NCBI GenBank assembly: GCA_007124415.1
Contig: SLFE01000198.1
Span: 1-15,869, forward strand
DNA length: 15,869 nucleotides
Source: Waddliaceae bacterium
GTDB taxonomy: Bacteria; Chlamydiota; Chlamydiia; Chlamydiales; SLFE01
Direction: 5' to 3'
This document shows, one piece after another, positions 13,354-15,869 of the stretch (positions are counted from its first letter, which is position 1; each line of letters starts with the position of its first letter). The notes under the pieces were generated by a model. It saw only the letters and a program-made list of their open reading frames with translations, ran no database searches and was not told where the DNA came from. A program made the translations under genes and the position numbers.

Positions 13354-15135
13354 ATGGAAAAAATAGAAAAAGAGCGCGCGGTTCGGGGTATTGCAACTAG
13401 TCATGGGATTGCCTTAGGCAAGCTTCTTTTTTTTACTCATGACGAAGGAAGCGTCAACGAGGTCAACGTTTCGGACGGGCAAGTTGAAAATGAAGTGGTC
13501 AGGTATGAAAGGGCCGTCAAGAGGACAAAACAGGATATCAAAAGGCTTAAAAAGCAGCTTGAAATCGACCGCTCGCTTGAGGCTGCGGCCATTTTGGAGA
13601 CCCAGCTTCAGATTTTAGACGATCCGCTTTTGACAAGCGAGATCAAGGAAAATATTGTTCAATCCAAAAAAAATGCCGAGTTTGTCTTTCATCGATTTTT
13701 GAAGCATTATCAGAAAAAATTCAATGAAATCAAAGACCCTTTTTTTAGGGAAAGGGGATGCGATCTTTTGGATATTTCCAGAAGGATATTGGGGTATTTG
13801 AAAGAGTCGGGGCGGGTGTCTATCGCTTCGCTGCCTGCGGGGTCGATCGTTTTTTCACATGAAATTGCCGCCTCCGACGTAGCCGAAGCTAATCCGCAAA
13901 ATATATGCGCCATTATCAGCGATACGGGAGGGGCAACGTCTCATGCGGCGATTGTCGCAAAGGCTAAAGGAATTCCTTACATTGTCAATGTCAACTTCGG
14001 ACTGATCGAAAAAGGGATCAATACCGGCATTATCGTCGACGGGAGCACAGGCGATGTGATCCTATTTCCTTCCCAAAAGACTCTGGCAAGCTATATGAAG
14101 GCAAAAGAGCAGCTCGACAATCTCTACGCCGACCTGGAAAAAACCTGCTCGCTCAAGGCAGAAACTTGCGACGGTTTCGAGGTGAAACTCTCCGCCAATA
14201 TCGAAATGGTCAGTGAGATCGATCTGCTGCACAAGTATGGCGGGTGTGGAGTTGGCCTGTTCCGTTCGGAATATATATTTCTTTCCAAACAGTCGTTTCC
14301 TTCCGAGGAAGCTCAGTATCTGATCTACAGCCAGATTATCAGTGCTATGAGGGGGCTGCCCATTGTCATCCGCACATTCGACATTGGCGGAGATAAACAA
14401 GCCTCTATGGATCAGCAAGCCGCCAATAAAGGCAATCCTTACCTGGGGTGTCGGGCGATTCGGTTTTTACTAAAGGAAAGAGATCTGTTTAAAGCGCAGC
14501 TTCGCGCCATTCTCCGCGCAAGCGAGAGGGGGAAGGCAAGCATTATGTTTCCAATGATCGCCGATTTGTCCGAGCTGAACGAAGCGAAGGAGCTGGTCGC
14601 CGAAGTCCAGAACGAACTTTCCTTAAGCCGCAAGATCACTGAAAAAAAAGTGCGTATCGGCTGCATGATAGAAGTGCCTTCCGCTGCGGTGATTTCCGAC
14701 CTTTTGGCCAGGGAGTGCGACTTTCTTGCCATCGGCACAAATGATCTGATCCAATATCTTCTCGCTGTCGACAGAAGCAATCAAGCAGTCGGGGAACTGT
14801 ACAACCCTATGCACCCTTCTTTAATCAGGCTGATCAAGCTCATCGTGACCCAGGCATCGCAATACGGCACGCCTGTCTGCGTCTGCGGTGAAATCGCCGG
14901 CGATCCCCGGTTTACGCCCCTTTTGATCGGCCTCGGCGTTCATGAATTGTCGGTTTCGATAAGAAACCTGCCGCTCATCAAGAAAGTCGTCAGGCAAACG
15001 AGCGTTGTCCGCAGCCACCAGCTTGCCGAGGAGGTCTTAAGCCTTTCAACATCATCGGAGATACAGGAATTGCTCAACGCCGAATTCCGTTCAGCCATGC
15101 CTGATGATTATCACTATGTCAATCTTTACTGCTAG
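13354..15135 (+). CDS. ptsI: PTS enzyme I (PEP-protein phosphotransferase)
   Basis: Enzyme I takes phosphate from phosphoenolpyruvate on a histidine and passes it to HPr H17. The protein has 593 residues, the usual length. The N-terminal HPr-binding helical and phosphohistidine part holds H197 in GGATSHAAI. The C-terminal PEP barrel has GLFRSEYIF (301-309), R340-TFDIGGDK, NPYLGCRAIR (361-370), the E440 region MIEVPSAA, GTNDLIQY (461-468) and the catalytic acid C511 in VCGEIAGD. I choose the ATG at 13354, seven bases after the ptsH stop, with GGAGAG (13338-13343) upstream. Longer in-frame readings would run back into ptsH without any family support. It closes the hprK-ptsH-ptsI unit. Confidence 0.96.
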   Translation: MEKIEKERAVRGIATSHGIALGKLLFFTHDEGSVNEVNVSDGQVENEVVRYERAVKRTKQDIKRLKKQLEIDRSLEAAAILETQLQILDDPLLTSEIKENIVQSKKNAEFVFHRFLKHYQKKFNEIKDPFFRERGCDLLDISRRILGYLKESGRVSIASLPAGSIVFSHEIAASDVAEANPQNICAIISDTGGATSHAAIVAKAKGIPYIVNVNFGLIEKGINTGIIVDGSTGDVILFPSQKTLASYMKAKEQLDNLYADLEKTCSLKAETCDGFEVKLSANIEMVSEIDLLHKYGGCGVGLFRSEYIFLSKQSFPSEEAQYLIYSQIISAMRGLPIVIRTFDIGGDKQASMDQQAANKGNPYLGCRAIRFLLKERDLFKAQLRAILRASERGKASIMFPMIADLSELNEAKELVAEVQNELSLSRKITEKKVRIGCMIEVPSAAVISDLLARECDFLAIGTNDLIQYLLAVDRSNQAVGELYNPMHPSLIRLIKLIVTQASQYGTPVCVCGEIAGDPRFTPLLIGLGVHELSVSIRNLPLIKKVVRQTSVVRSHQLAEEVLSLSTSSEIQELLNAEFRSAMPDDYHYVNLYC

Positions 15136-15215
15136 TGTCTAGTCTATCAACTATGTCACTCCTCAAGATTGTTTCCCCAAGAGAAAAACGATCCTCAATC
15201 TGCATGCTTAGATGT

Positions 15216-15869
15216 TTACGGACACACCCCAATCTCTACAATCTTATCGTCCGTAGGTTTTGGTTCTTGATATAAAGAGATAATCTTTTCCACTTTGGTT
15301 TTGTTTCTTAAAACAATTTTTGCAAGAGCAATTGCATCATTTTTCCATTTTTCTGAATATGGATCATTTCCGGATAAAATAATTACGCGGAGGCATGAAA
15401 GCTTTTCATAGATAGTCATATAGCTCTCGGCTTTGTTGATGCAATTTCTTGCAGCCGCGAGCTTGACTTCGTTAGAATATTCTTGAGAAAGAACGGAAGG
15501 CACTGTTTTTTTTAAGAATTCTTCCTTGTTTATGGATTCTTTCAGTCTTTCAGCAAAGCTATCGGACTCAACTTCCTGCTTAAGCTCTGCGACCCTCATC
15601 ACATTTTCCGGGCTTGGCGATCCGATAGTTTCAAGCGTAATGGCGTTAGTATATATTTGCCTTGCCAAGTCAATTTCGGACTGTCTGACATACATAGTGG
15701 GGATTTTAGTAAAGGTTATCATATTATGAAGCGTGTCCGAATGATTCGTGTTGTCGGGATTCATGATATTTTTAAAAATTTCCTCTATTTTGTTTCTCAA
15801 CCTGCCGGAAACGATAATGGCTGTGTCGATAGTGACTTCTTCCCTTTTTGCAAGGTTTATAGCAGACAA
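15216..15869 (-). CDS. Partial hypothetical protein, helical repeats, cut by window edge
   Basis: The visible 3' part codes for 217 residues, and the frame is open to the window end, so the true start lies outside. I do not recognise the protein. It is predicted to be almost all alpha-helical, with recurring helix pairs such as D-L-A-R-Q-I-Y, A-A-A-R-N-C-I-N-K-A and D-A-I-A-L-A-K-I, resembling a TPR-like or other helical solenoid. This is an impression, not a domain match. The DNA is more AT-rich than the neighbouring metabolic genes, which may mean lower constraint or more recent acquisition. It converges on ptsI across an 80-bp gap in which no clear intrinsic terminator is visible. Confidence 0.6.
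   Translation of the reverse strand: MSAINLAKREEVTIDTAIIVSGRLRNKIEEIFKNIMNPDNTNHSDTLHNMITFTKIPTMYVRQSEIDLARQIYTNAITLETIGSPSPENVMRVAELKQEVESDSFAERLKESINKEEFLKKTVPSVLSQEYSNEVKLAAARNCINKAESYMTIYEKLSCLRVIILSGNDPYSEKWKNDAIALAKIVLRNKTKVEKIISLYQEPKPTDDKIVEIGVCP

Noticed and set aside
15167..15193. Hairpin between ptsI and the convergent partial gene
   Set aside because: An eight-pair stem with one wobble can form, but no T tract follows on either strand; too weak to call a terminator.
1..15869. tRNA, rRNA, CRISPR array, riboswitch or intact transposase
   Set aside because: No cloverleaf-like, rRNA-like or regularly spaced repeat sequence, and no transposase motifs, were found on reading both strands.

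Overview
The window looks like a chromosomal segment of a Gram-negative, obligately intracellular bacterium, most likely an environmental chlamydia (Chlamydiota, of the Waddlia/Criblamydia/Parachlamydia kind). This is inferred from gene content. There is a compact hprK-ptsH-ptsI regulatory PTS cluster with no sugar permease in view, eukaryote-like repeat proteins (MORN and cysteine-type leucine-rich repeats), a ROK glucokinase-like gene, and a CIRCE operator. The genes are of mixed strand and moderate GC, and no rRNA, tRNA, CRISPR or intact insertion sequence is visible.

Layout. 1-665: AT-rich promoter and a small MORN-repeat protein (+). 723-1985: RmuC (+), convergent with and overlapping by 4 bp an EamA/DMT transporter (1982-2938, -). 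2987-6190 (-) is a probable operon, read from right to left: a fused 2H-phosphoesterase (ThpR/LigT-like)-archease protein, then RtcB RNA ligase overlapping it by about 8 bp, then a ROK sugar kinase. 6252-7550 (-): leucine-rich-repeat protein. 7581-7742: a 162-bp imperfect palindrome with perfect 17-bp ends, resembling a MITE. 7748-9768 (-): an exported two-SH3b-domain protein followed 2 bp later by a DUF455 ferritin-like protein. 9864-10568 (-): an unrecognised protein with two zinc-knuckle-like Cys/His clusters. 10768-12063 (+): PIN-PhoH ATPase. 12149-15135 (+): hprK, ptsH, ptsI. 15216-15869 (-): the 3' part of an unrecognised helical-repeat protein cut by the window edge.

How genes may work together. 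The archease part of the fusion is a known kind of RtcB activator, and the 2H part acts on the 2',3'-cyclic phosphate ends that RtcB also uses, so 3964-6190 reads as an RNA end-repair unit. HprK, HPr and EI form a complete phosphorelay plus Ser-kinase sensor, with both HPr phosphorylation sites kept. The divergent 10569-10767 intergenic region carries a near-perfect CIRCE dyad beside a consensus TTGACA-17-TATAAT promoter. This points to HrcA (heat-shock) control of the zinc-cluster gene and possibly phoH.

The observations I rate highest are the CIRCE operator outside a chaperone operon, the ThpR-archease fusion next to RtcB with a shortened archease core, and the 162-bp palindromic element.
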